Source of the DNA: Methanobacterium aggregans
Lineage (GTDB): Archaea; Methanobacteriota; Methanobacteria; Methanobacteriales; Methanobacteriaceae
Assembly: GCF_017874455.1 (NCBI RefSeq)
Contig: NZ_JAGGLN010000003.1
Coordinates: 248,001 to 312,000, forward strand
Direction of reading: 5' to 3'
DNA: 64,000 nucleotides
Part shown: piece by piece, positions 33,963-42,337 of the stretch
Position numbering within the stretch: position 1 is the first letter of the stretch
How the letters are laid out: the number at the start of each line of letters is the position of its first letter
The notes under the pieces: generated by a model
What the model saw: only the letters and a program-made list of their open reading frames with translations
What the model was told of the DNA's origin: nothing
Databases searched by the model: none
Position numbers and translations under genes: made by a program

Positions 33963-36830
33963 TTATTTTCGCACCCTTCTCGCGATGTATTTCCTTAATT
34001 CCTCTGCAAAGAACATTATTGGAATGAATGAGATGAGGTAGAGCCATTCAAAGATTCCAAGGGAAGTTGTACCAAAGATTTCCTGCATATAGGGTATGTA
34101 AACTATGGAAAGAACCACAAGAACTTCAAACATAATACCCCTTATTATCCATTTATTTTTAAAGACACCAACCTTTAATGTGGAAGTTCTGGTGGTCTGA
34201 CAGCCTAAAAGGTTTCCTATCTGTGATGTAACTATTCCGGCAAAGACCATGGTGGTTGCTTTCATGTAAAGTGGATCAGAAAAAGGCAGTGACTGTCCAA
34301 GCTGCCAACCTCCATTGTAGAGAACCCAGAAGTATCCTGACATCACAAGGATGGCCTCTATAACTCCAAGAAATATGTATCCCCTCATTATAACCTGAAG
34401 ATTTAAAATACGTTCTTTTTTGGGCCGGGGCGGTCTTTCCATGACATCTGCCTCAGATGGACCCATTCCCAGGGCAAGCGCAGGTAAAGTGTCTGTTCCC
34501 AGGTCAATTGCAAGTATCTGCATAACAGTTATGGGCAGGGGAATTCTGAATATAACCATGAGAATGAAAGGAATGATTTCAGCAGTTTCGTGGGCGAAGA
34601 TGTAGGTTATAAACTTTCTTATGTTCTCGTAGATGGTACGCCCCTCCTTGATAGCTGCAACTATGGTTGCGAAGTTATCATCAGTCAGAACCATATCAGA
34701 AGCTTCTTTTGCAACATCGGTACCCGTGATTCCCATTGCCACTCCAATATCTGCCCTTCGAAGTGCAGGAGCATCATTAACACCATCACCTGTCATTGCC
34801 ACGATCTCATTCTCACTTTCAAGTATTGATGCAATTCGCATCTTGTGCTCTGGAATTGCACGTGCAAATATGATGTTAGAACCAGACTTGAGAACCTTTT
34901 TCACTTCATCATCTGATAAGGAATCCAGTTCCTTTCCCTTTATTATGTTACACTCAGAACCAACTATTCCAACTTCACTCGCTATGGAACGGGCTGTAAG
35001 ACCGTAATCACCAGTTATCATGATGATCCTGATGCCTGCACGGTGGCAGTCCTCAACAGCACCCTTCACCTCAGGTCTGGGAGGATCCTGCATTGCCATC
35101 ATACCCAGAAAAACCATGTCAACCTCAACTGTTTCAGGGCGGAAGTCATTGAAATCATCTGGAAGAGTTTTATAAGCCATTCCAAGTATTCTAAGTCCAG
35201 AAGCTGCGAGTTCGTCATGTTTCTTTATAATTTCTTCCTTTTCTTCATCAGAGAAGGTCTGAACTTTCCCGTCGACTGATATTTTCTTGCAGAGGGCTAT
35301 TATTTTCTTTGGAGCCCCTTTTACGTATGCAACCTTAGATCCTTGTTCAAATCCTTCAGGATTCGTTTCAGAATCAAAAAGTTCTCCATTTTCAATATTT
35401 TTATCATATTCCTTTTTTTCATCATTCCTTTCATCATTCCTTTCATCATTGAAGCCATAATGATTTTTTTCGCCATGCTTTTGATGTATGGAACTCATTG
35501 ACTTTCGTTTGGAGTCGAAGGGAAGTTCAGCTATTCTGGGAGATTTTTTCATCTCATCCTCCCAGTCAAAACCATTTTTACGTGCAGCAATGAGAAGTGC
35601 AGCTTCAGTGGGGTCTCCAAGTATCTTCCATTTCTCATCTGGGCCTTCTGGTTTTATGAGCTTGGCATCATTGCAGAAGGTTGCAGAGCGCATTAAAAGT
35701 TTGAGCTCCCGGACCTCCTGGTGGGATACTGGAACTCCTCCGTGGAAGAATTCGCCCTCAGGTTCGTATCCCGCCCCTGTAACATCTATGATCTCGTGGG
35801 GTATCCATATTTTACGCACAGTCATCTCATTTTTTGTTATCGTACCTGTCTTATCTGTGCAGATTATATTGGTTGATCCGAGGGTTTCAACACTTGAAAG
35901 ACGTTTTATAAGTGCATTTTTACCCACCATCTTCTTCACTGATGCTGCAAGGGCCAGGGTAACAGTTGGAAGCAGACCCTCTGGAACGTTTGCAACTGTG
36001 AGTCCAATTGCAAATGTGAATGCAAGGGAAAGTGGAAGCTCCACAACGTAAACGTTAAGGAGAAAGAGGGTCACACCCATGAAAATCGCTATAACTGCAA
36101 TGATCTGGGTCAACCTGTTCATCTGCTTCTGAAGGGGACTGGGTTCCTCCTTCACAGCCTGTGTCAGTGACGCTATCTTGTTGAACTCAGTTTCAGAACC
36201 AGTTGAAAACACCACAGCCCTTCCAGAACCAGATGAAACACTGGTACCTGCCAGAACAAGATTATTGAAACCCACAATGACTTCATCATCCTGTACTATT
36301 GTGTCAGATACTTTTCTTATGGGCTTGGACTCACCTGTGAGAGTTGAAGTGTCCACCTTCATCTGGAAGGCTTCAACAAGTCTGGCATCTGCAGATACGT
36401 TGTCACCCTCTTCGAGTACCAGCACATCCCCTGGAACGAGCTGGGACGCAAGTACCACAACTTCCTCCCCACCCCGTATAACCTTTGCGCTGGATGGAAG
36501 AATCTTTTTAAGGGCCTCAACAGCTTTTTCAGCCTCGTACTCCTGCCAAAAACTAAAAACAGCATTTATTATAATAACGGCTATTATTGCAAATCCCAAC
36601 TGAGGTGTTCCACTTATAAAGGCGAGTATACTGGCTGCCCAGAGAAGCAGTGCCAGAAGCTGGTACAGATTGGCCAGAAAATTGTAGATTATGGGTTTCC
36701 TCTTAACCTCCTCTATCTGGTTAAGCCCGTACTCTTCAAGACGTTTTTCAGCCTCTGAATCCGTTAAACCTTCCTTTGATGTTTTTAATTCAATGTAAAC
36801 ATCTTCAGGAGGAATTTGATAAATTTTCAT
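33963..36830 (-). CDS. P-type ATPase, Na+/K+-ATPase-like (P2C-type)
   Basis: 955 residues, full length. N-terminal cation-ATPase domain, actuator motif DTSTLTGES, phosphorylation motif CTDKTGTITKNEM, hinge TGDGVNDAPALRRADIGVAMG. The TM4 motif VANVPEGLLPTVTLAL and the TM6 motif IDLGTDTLPALALG, followed by EADVMERPPRP, are near-copies of the animal Na+/K+-ATPase alpha subunit (VPEGLLATVTV and IDLGTDMVPA). They differ from SERCA's IPEGLPAV. I therefore predict Na+ export and/or K+ import rather than calcium transport. No beta-subunit gene is adjacent. A low-complexity insertion in the nucleotide-binding domain (around residues 455-490) includes a triple NDER repeat. The ribosome site is weak. 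Confidence 0.88.
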   Translation of the reverse strand: MKIYQIPPEDVYIELKTSKEGLTDSEAEKRLEEYGLNQIEEVKRKPIIYNFLANLYQLLALLLWAASILAFISGTPQLGFAIIAVIIINAVFSFWQEYEAEKAVEALKKILPSSAKVIRGGEEVVVLASQLVPGDVLVLEEGDNVSADARLVEAFQMKVDTSTLTGESKPIRKVSDTIVQDDEVIVGFNNLVLAGTSVSSGSGRAVVFSTGSETEFNKIASLTQAVKEEPSPLQKQMNRLTQIIAVIAIFMGVTLFLLNVYVVELPLSLAFTFAIGLTVANVPEGLLPTVTLALAASVKKMVGKNALIKRLSSVETLGSTNIICTDKTGTITKNEMTVRKIWIPHEIIDVTGAGYEPEGEFFHGGVPVSHQEVRELKLLMRSATFCNDAKLIKPEGPDEKWKILGDPTEAALLIAARKNGFDWEDEMKKSPRIAELPFDSKRKSMSSIHQKHGEKNHYGFNDERNDERNDEKKEYDKNIENGELFDSETNPEGFEQGSKVAYVKGAPKKIIALCKKISVDGKVQTFSDEEKEEIIKKHDELAASGLRILGMAYKTLPDDFNDFRPETVEVDMVFLGMMAMQDPPRPEVKGAVEDCHRAGIRIIMITGDYGLTARSIASEVGIVGSECNIIKGKELDSLSDDEVKKVLKSGSNIIFARAIPEHKMRIASILESENEIVAMTGDGVNDAPALRRADIGVAMGITGTDVAKEASDMVLTDDNFATIVAAIKEGRTIYENIRKFITYIFAHETAEIIPFILMVIFRIPLPITVMQILAIDLGTDTLPALALGMGPSEADVMERPPRPKKERILNLQVIMRGYIFLGVIEAILVMSGYFWVLYNGGWQLGQSLPFSDPLYMKATTMVFAGIVTSQIGNLLGCQTTRTSTLKVGVFKNKWIIRGIMFEVLVVLSIVYIPYMQEIFGTTSLGIFEWLYLISFIPIMFFAEELRKYIARRVRK
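35417..35450 (-). repeat. 12-base tandem repeat inside the P-type ATPase gene
   Basis: TTTCATCATTCC occurs 2.8 times in perfect register. It keeps frame and encodes repeated Asn-Asp-Glu-Arg around residues 460-471 in the nucleotide-binding domain. Confidence 0.9.
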
Positions 36831-36988
36831 GATCAGGGTTTTACACTTGAAATGTACCTCCCTCTCTCACTATTAACTATTTTTATAAACTTAAGAATAT
36901 AAATAATGAAGTGTTGAGGATTAAAATAAGGATATTTACGGGAATTTAAAGGGGAATTCAGCAAAATAAGGGGTTTAAAGGTGTTAAT

Positions 36989-38374
36989 ATGAAATGTGAT
37001 GTTTTGATAGTTGGTGCAGGTCCTGCAGGCCTCTTTGCAGCAGGGGAACTGGCACCGGATCTTCAGGTTGTGGTTGCTGACATGGGAAGAAGCATGGATG
37101 GAAGGGTATGTATGGCACTGCAGAATGGAAAGTGCAGGCGATGCTCCCCATGCAACATAAACACAGGACTTGGGGGTGCAGGAGGACTTTCAGACGGTAA
37201 ACTCAACCTCAGACCAGATATAGGGGGCAACTTAGAAGAATTTGTAAGCCATGATGATGCTTGGGGTCTCGTGCACCAGGTTGATGAGTTCTTCCTGAAA
37301 CATGGGGCCACAGAGAAACTGTACTCCCCCAATGAAAGTGAAGTATCAGGGGTTTTAAGGGAATCAGCAGCATCAGGAATAAAATTCATACCCATAATCC
37401 AGAGGCACATGGGATCAGACAAAACACCCGCCATAATAAAGTCCATAAAGCACGAACTTGAAGCCAAAGGTGTTAAATTCCTGCTTCAAACAGAGGTCAC
37501 TGAAATCATTGCAGACAGAGAAGTGAAGGGTGCCAGACTCAGAAATGATGAAGAAGGGGATTTTGAAGTTGAGTGCAGCTACATAATGGCTGCACCTGGA
37601 AGAATAGGTTCTTCATGGCTTGCTGGAGAGATGAAAAAGCTTCAAATTCCTATAAAACACAATCCAGTTGATGTTGGGGTGAGGGTTGAGGTTCCACAGA
37701 TAGTAATGGACCATGTGACCAGTATAAACTGGGACCCCAAGTTCCACATAACCACCAAAACCTACGATGACTTCGTCAGGACATTCTGCACCTGCAACAG
37801 GGGATTCGTTGTTGAAGAAGTTTACAACAACTTCACAGGAGTTAACGGCCACTCAATGCAGGATAAAACATCTGAAAACACCAACTTCGCATTTCTTGTG
37901 AGGGTGGAACTCACAGAACCTGTTGAGGACACTTCAGCCTATGCATCATCAATTGCAAGCATAACAACAACCCTTGGGGGAGGAAAACCCCTGATCCAGC
38001 GATTGGGTGATCTGAGGGCAGGGCGAAGGTCAACATGGAAGCGAATTGAGAGAAGCAACGTGGTTCCAACCCTTAAAAGCGTAACACCTGGAGACATTGC
38101 AATGGCACTCCCCCACCGCCTGGTTATGGACATAATAGAGGGACTTGAAGCCCTTGACAGGGTGATACCTGGAGTTGCGTCTGATTCAACATTGATCTAC
38201 GCCCCTGAGATAAAACTCTACGCAATGCGCGTTGAGGTGAACAAAAAACTCCAAACACCTGTAAAAGGACTTTACATTGCGGGGGATGGAGCTGGAGTTT
38301 CCAGGGGAATTGTGGGGGCTGCAGCAACAGGTATTATTGCAGGGAGGGAGATTTTGAGGGAAAAGAAGGGCTAA
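36989..38374 (+). CDS. FAD-dependent dehydrogenase (COG2509-type)
   Basis: 461 residues. It starts with CDVLIVGAGPAGLFAAGELA, then VVVADMGRSMDGRVC and a cysteine-rich CRRCSPCNINTGLGGAGG segment conserved in this family. A second FAD-contact motif near the C-terminus, KGLYIAGDGAGVSRGIVGAA, completes the flavoprotein fold. The reaction is unknown; bacterial and archaeal members are annotated only as NAD(P)/FAD-dependent oxidoreductases. AAAGGTGTTAAT precedes ATG 36989. Divergent from the P-type ATPase with a 158-base shared promoter region. Confidence 0.85.
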   Translation: MKCDVLIVGAGPAGLFAAGELAPDLQVVVADMGRSMDGRVCMALQNGKCRRCSPCNINTGLGGAGGLSDGKLNLRPDIGGNLEEFVSHDDAWGLVHQVDEFFLKHGATEKLYSPNESEVSGVLRESAASGIKFIPIIQRHMGSDKTPAIIKSIKHELEAKGVKFLLQTEVTEIIADREVKGARLRNDEEGDFEVECSYIMAAPGRIGSSWLAGEMKKLQIPIKHNPVDVGVRVEVPQIVMDHVTSINWDPKFHITTKTYDDFVRTFCTCNRGFVVEEVYNNFTGVNGHSMQDKTSENTNFAFLVRVELTEPVEDTSAYASSIASITTTLGGGKPLIQRLGDLRAGRRSTWKRIERSNVVPTLKSVTPGDIAMALPHRLVMDIIEGLEALDRVIPGVASDSTLIYAPEIKLYAMRVEVNKKLQTPVKGLYIAGDGAGVSRGIVGAAATGIIAGREILREKKG

Positions 38375-38444
38375 TACTTAATAATCATCTTTAATTTTAT
38401 TTTCAGAAAAATCAAAAAGAATGAATAAAGATTTTACAGGTTTT

Positions 38445-39632
38445 TCACCTGCAAACAATACTGATAATATCCCCTTCCTCAAGTTCGTAGTCGCTTGAAA
38501 CTCTCATACATTTTTTAGCATCTATTGCATGCATGAAACTCTCACCAATATCTGTGTGTATCACGTAGGCAAGATCACGGGGTTTAGAACCTTTACGGAT
38601 GAGTATGGCATCTGGAAGCACGTTGCCCTTCTGATCGCAGTACTTGTGTTCATCCTCAACAGGGAAAACCGCTATCATGTTCAGAACCTTGAAAACAGCC
38701 CTGTTAAGTGCTTCCTGCACCCCTGTACTTCCGTACTTCTGGAGAACATGTTCCTTTATGTACTCAAGGGCCTTCAGCTGCTGGGGGCTGAGTTTATCCG
38801 GGTCTGGGATCTCGAAGTCAGAATCTCCTGAAACATAATTTATAAATCCTGCCTCACTTGCCCGCACGAGTGCAAGTTCAGACTCTGCAGATGCAGGGAT
38901 AACATTCTCATACTTTTCCTGGAGCCTTTTGATGTTCTCCTCTGCAGTGGGGGTGTCTGCCTTGTTTGCAATGATTATCATGGGTTTGGAACGTTGGAGA
39001 AGATCGTCCAGGAAGGTTGCGATGTCTTCATCTTCCCATTTATCATAATCCTTAGTAACAGTCCTTTTTGCCTCTATAACCTCTTCAAGAGCCACACCTA
39101 TACCGCTGAGCTGTTCAGCTATCACCTTTGCAAAGTCCAGGCGTTCTGACATGACTTTCCTTATCATCCGATTCCAGTTCTTCTTGAGTATGCCCATAAG
39201 CCACATGACTATCTCATGCTGGAGAAAGTCCACATCCTCAAGGGGATCATGTGAACCTGGGTCACAGGGCCTTCCCTCCTCATCAGTTGAACCTGAAGCA
39301 TCTATGATGTGCAGCAGTACCTTTGCCTGCATCATGTCATCTAAAAATTTGTTTCCAAGACCACGGCCTTCATGTGCACCAGGTACCAAACCTGCAACAT
39401 CCACAAGCTCCACTGGTATCAATCGTTTGCCTTCAACACACTTGGAGTTTCTGGGGTTGCATGTCACCTCCAGTTCAGTGCACGGGCAGACACTTACAAC
39501 ATGGCCAACTGCCTTATTTGCGTCTATGGTTGTGAATGGGTAGCCTGCAACTTCTGCCTCTGAGAGGGTTGCAGAATTAAAGAATGATGATTTTCCAACG
39601 TTAGGTTTTCCTGTTACAGCGATTTGAAGCAT
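38445..39632 (-). CDS. YchF/Obg-related GTPase with TGS domain
   Basis: 395 residues. N-terminal G domain: P-loop GKPNVGKSSFF, switch DANKAVG, DVAGLVPGAHEGRGLGNKF (G3), and G4 as ANKAD. A helical insertion follows and a TGS domain closes the protein (RKGSKPRDLAYVIHTD to EEGDIISIVCR). It is usually annotated as redox-regulated ATPase YchF. Bacterial and eukaryotic YchF/OLA1 have NxxE at G4 and prefer ATP. NKAD here argues for GTP. It likely binds ribosomes. Start at ATG 39632 (MLQIAVTG), with AAGGGAAT upstream; the longer frame to 39671 is untranslated leader. Confidence 0.88.
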   Translation of the reverse strand: MLQIAVTGKPNVGKSSFFNSATLSEAEVAGYPFTTIDANKAVGHVVSVCPCTELEVTCNPRNSKCVEGKRLIPVELVDVAGLVPGAHEGRGLGNKFLDDMMQAKVLLHIIDASGSTDEEGRPCDPGSHDPLEDVDFLQHEIVMWLMGILKKNWNRMIRKVMSERLDFAKVIAEQLSGIGVALEEVIEAKRTVTKDYDKWEDEDIATFLDDLLQRSKPMIIIANKADTPTAEENIKRLQEKYENVIPASAESELALVRASEAGFINYVSGDSDFEIPDPDKLSPQQLKALEYIKEHVLQKYGSTGVQEALNRAVFKVLNMIAVFPVEDEHKYCDQKGNVLPDAILIRKGSKPRDLAYVIHTDIGESFMHAIDAKKCMRVSSDYELEEGDIISIVCR

Positions 39633-39732
39633 TTGTATTCCCTTCTTAATTTCCTTTATTTTTATTCTCAAAGTCTTGATCCATTATTTAAAGAACCATT
39701 TAAATAACAATTTCGCATTTTTTGAAACAATT

Positions 39733-39760
39733 CATGGTTAATACCTATTCCATGGTTAAT
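39733..39760 (+). promoter_or_regulatory. Direct repeat upstream of cbiE
   Basis: CATGGTTAAT occurs twice, at 39733-39742 and 39751-39760, with an 18-base period. The second copy runs into TTAATTATAAG, a possible box A about 30 bases before the cbiE start. Confidence 0.35.
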
Positions 39761-39791
39761 TATAAGTAAATGATATGAGAGAATCAGGAGC

Positions 39792-40427
39792 ATGTCAAAA
39801 CTTTACGTTGTGGGAATAGGGCCGGGATCAAGGGAATATCTGACACTTAAAGCCCTGGAAGCTGTAAAATCCGTTGATGTTCTCGTGGGAAGCACCAGGG
39901 CACTGGAACTTTTTCCCGAAGCCCAGGCTGAGGGGATTGAGCTTGGAGCCCACAACGTTCAGGAAGTTCTAACACGGGCCATCAGGGAAGCAGCATCTGG
40001 AAGGAACACAGCAGTCTTATCGACGGGGGATCCTGGATTTTCAGGCACTCTCAAACCCATCCTGAAACTCAGGGATGATCTTGGGGTGGAAGTTGAGATT
40101 GAGGTGGTCCCAGGTGTGAGTTCAGTTCAGATGTGCTCTGCAAAGCTTTTGATACCCTGGGACGATGCAGACATTGTTACCATGCATGGAAAGGGAAACT
40201 CAGGGAATGTTCTGAAACTCCTTGACAATGGAAAACCAACCATAATCCTACCCAACCTTGGAGTGAAGGAGCTTGCAGATTTTCTCATGGATTCAGGTGT
40301 TGAACCAGGAAGAAGGATTGCAGTCTGCGAGAAAATGAGTTATCCCGATGAGAGGGTTGTTGAAACCAGTTTATGTGACGTTTGTGGTATGGAATTTGGT
40401 TACATGTGTGTTGTGGTTGTCTACTGA
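39792..40427 (+). CDS. cbiE: Cobalt-precorrin-7 (C5)-methyltransferase
   Basis: 211 residues. The SAM-dependent tetrapyrrole methylase fold is clear: LYVVGIGPGSREYLTLKALEA, then VLSTGDPGFSGTL and VVPGVSSVQMCSAKL. CbiE methylates C5 of cobalt-precorrin-7 in the anaerobic cobalamin (corrinoid) route; methanogens need corrinoids for methyltransferases. The partner CbiT (C15) is not adjacent. The AGGAG ribosome site ends only one base before ATG 39792, which is unusually close. Divergent from the YchF-like gene. Confidence 0.92.
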   Translation: MSKLYVVGIGPGSREYLTLKALEAVKSVDVLVGSTRALELFPEAQAEGIELGAHNVQEVLTRAIREAASGRNTAVLSTGDPGFSGTLKPILKLRDDLGVEVEIEVVPGVSSVQMCSAKLLIPWDDADIVTMHGKGNSGNVLKLLDNGKPTIILPNLGVKELADFLMDSGVEPGRRIAVCEKMSYPDERVVETSLCDVCGMEFGYMCVVVVY

Positions 40428-40680
40428 ACTTTTTAATCTATGATTCTAAACTTTTTTTAATTGTCAATTTTGCTCGCAGAGAACAATATCGCCTTCTTAA
40501 GAATAGTTAATATTATATACTAATTCATTTTTATATTGGGTTGTCTTTTACAGATATTTTATGTTATATGGATTAAAAAATGGGCTTTAAATCTTTTTAA
40601 TGAATTTTAGTTGATATTCCTATTAATTGTAATGATATTCTGAGAAATTTAAAAAATAACATCTTTAGGAGTGTGTTTTG

Positions 40681-41781
40681 ATGAGTTTTAGAAAGTCTGT
40701 AGCTTTGATTGCAGGAATTTTAACCTTTATAGGGGTAATGGTACTTTTTGCCATAGGAATTCAAACTTTATGGCCTAATTATGAGCCAAGTGACAATCCA
40801 TTTGATAGATTAATTGTTTTAACTGTTTCAACTGTACTGGCATCCTTCGTTTACAACTTAATAAAGGGAGAAGAACCAGAAGAGTCAAAAGAGGTTAAAA
40901 CCTATTCAAACAAGGAAATAAGCAGAAGACTTGCACAGAGCAGGGGGGAAGTTGTTCCGGAAGCCGCACCGGATCCTGAACCAGTTCAGGAAGCAAAGAT
41001 TCATGAAAAAGAAAAGCCTCAAGTGGAGAAGTCCAGTGCTTTCAGCGAAAAGAACTTCAAATATGTGGAAGATTCCAGTAAAGAAAGTGTTAATGAAGCT
41101 GAATCGCCTGCTGCTTTAAATCATGCTGAAAACATCCCGGAAAAACATGTTATCATGGAAGAAACCACAGAACCCGTGGACATAAGAAAAACTTCAGAAC
41201 CCTTACCAATATATTCTGAACCTCCACATGACTATGAACCCTTACAGGCCAGTTACAACAGCTTTCAAACCTCTTCAAAACCAATATACTGTCCAGTATG
41301 TCACAAACCGAACATTAGAGAAGCCTTGTACTGTGCTGAATGTGGAAGCAGGTTAACTGAGTACGCACCACTTTTAAGCAGGTTTCTGGCCTTTTTAATA
41401 GACATCATAATCCTTGGGGTCTTCAGTACAGGCTTGTTTATAGTTCTTGCACTGGTGATCCCAAATGCAGACACCACCAACTTCGATACATTTTCAGTGG
41501 TGTGGGCTGTACTAACTTTGATTGCTTCATTCATCTACTTCGCACTCTTCCATATAGAAGGTCAAACCCTTGGTAAAATGGCCCTTGGAATAGAGGTTGT
41601 GACAGAATATGCACAGGAAAAGATAAGTGTGCTTCAAAGCTTTCTGAGAACCATACTTCTAGTGGTGGATCTGATGCCCTACCTAATACCTGGATTACTG
41701 GCACTTGTTGCAATGGTAGCATCGGACAGGAACCAGAGAATAGGGGATATAGCATCAAAAACAGTTGTAATCAAAAAATAG
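40681..41781 (+). CDS. RDD-family membrane protein with internal zinc ribbon
   Basis: 366 residues from ATG 40681, with AGGAGTG before it. Two hydrophobic segments lie in the first 60 residues. A long charged linker rich in Glu, Pro and Lys runs to about residue 195. A zinc ribbon follows with CPVCHKPN and CAECGSRLTEYAP. The C-terminal RDD domain begins LLSRFLAFLIDIIILG with its Arg/Asp pair, and contains EGQTLGKMALGIEVV and DRNQRIGDIASKTVV. RDD proteins are thought to be transporters, with some ion exchange evidence in bacteria. The zinc ribbon joined to RDD is common in archaea. Convergent with the cupin gene, 15 bases apart. Confidence 0.8.
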   Translation: MSFRKSVALIAGILTFIGVMVLFAIGIQTLWPNYEPSDNPFDRLIVLTVSTVLASFVYNLIKGEEPEESKEVKTYSNKEISRRLAQSRGEVVPEAAPDPEPVQEAKIHEKEKPQVEKSSAFSEKNFKYVEDSSKESVNEAESPAALNHAENIPEKHVIMEETTEPVDIRKTSEPLPIYSEPPHDYEPLQASYNSFQTSSKPIYCPVCHKPNIREALYCAECGSRLTEYAPLLSRFLAFLIDIIILGVFSTGLFIVLALVIPNADTTNFDTFSVVWAVLTLIASFIYFALFHIEGQTLGKMALGIEVVTEYAQEKISVLQSFLRTILLVVDLMPYLIPGLLALVAMVASDRNQRIGDIASKTVVIKK

Positions 41782-41796
41782 ACGTATTGAGGATAT

Positions 41797-42162
41797 TTAA
41801 GGGCAGATTTCCTCATCATCCTCCCTCCATGGAGGACTCACAACACAGAGGAACTTCAGATCTTCATCTGAAACATTTTCAATCCACTGCACTCTTCCCG
41901 GTGGAATGTAAACTGCCTGACCCGGTTCAACTGCACCCTCTTCATCATCGATGTGCATCACACCAGTTCCAGTGAGTATGAAGTAAACCTCCACAGACTT
42001 TTTAAGCCTGTGGGGCAGTGATTTTTTTCCAGGACTCAGAACTGCATGGGCTATGCTGCAGCCCATCTCAACACCCTCATTTTCAGGGTGCAGAAGCTCA
42101 GTTAAGAAGGTTTCATCCATTGCTTTGAAGTAATCGGATTTTTTGATGTCCTTTATCAACAT
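41797..42162 (-). CDS. Cupin-domain protein
   Basis: 121 residues forming a single cupin barrel. Motif 1 is PHRLKKSVEVYFILTGTG, with one histidine and the Glu, and motif 2 is VEPGQAVYIPPGRVQWIEN. The usual two-histidine pair of motif 1 is altered, and motif 2 has Gln where His often stands. Metal binding is therefore uncertain. Function unknown: a small-molecule isomerase, binding protein or regulator is possible. ATG 42162 follows GGAGAGATGG. Overlapping terminator regions with the RDD gene are likely. Confidence 0.8.
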   Translation of the reverse strand: MLIKDIKKSDYFKAMDETFLTELLHPENEGVEMGCSIAHAVLSPGKKSLPHRLKKSVEVYFILTGTGVMHIDDEEGAVEPGQAVYIPPGRVQWIENVSDEDLKFLCVVSPPWREDDEEICP

Positions 42163-42337
42163 AAAACCATCTCTCCTTTTTTTATAGAATAAGAAATCCT
42201 TAATAAAATATTTTAATCAAAATTGATGAGATACATTTAAAATTTATTATGATAAGATTATTATTAAAATTAATGGATTAAATAGATTCAGATAACTCAA
42301 AAATAAAAAATTAAGGTTTTAAAAACCTTCAATGAAT

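Noticed and set aside
36178..36603. Long open frames antisense to the P-type ATPase and other large genes
   Set aside because: They mirror codon structure of the true genes, lack ribosome sites and show biased Ser/Thr-rich composition.
33963..36830. Calcium pump (SERCA-like) assignment
   Set aside because: TM4 reads VPEGLLPT and TM6 IDLGTD, closer to Na+/K+-ATPases than to the IPEGLPAV form.
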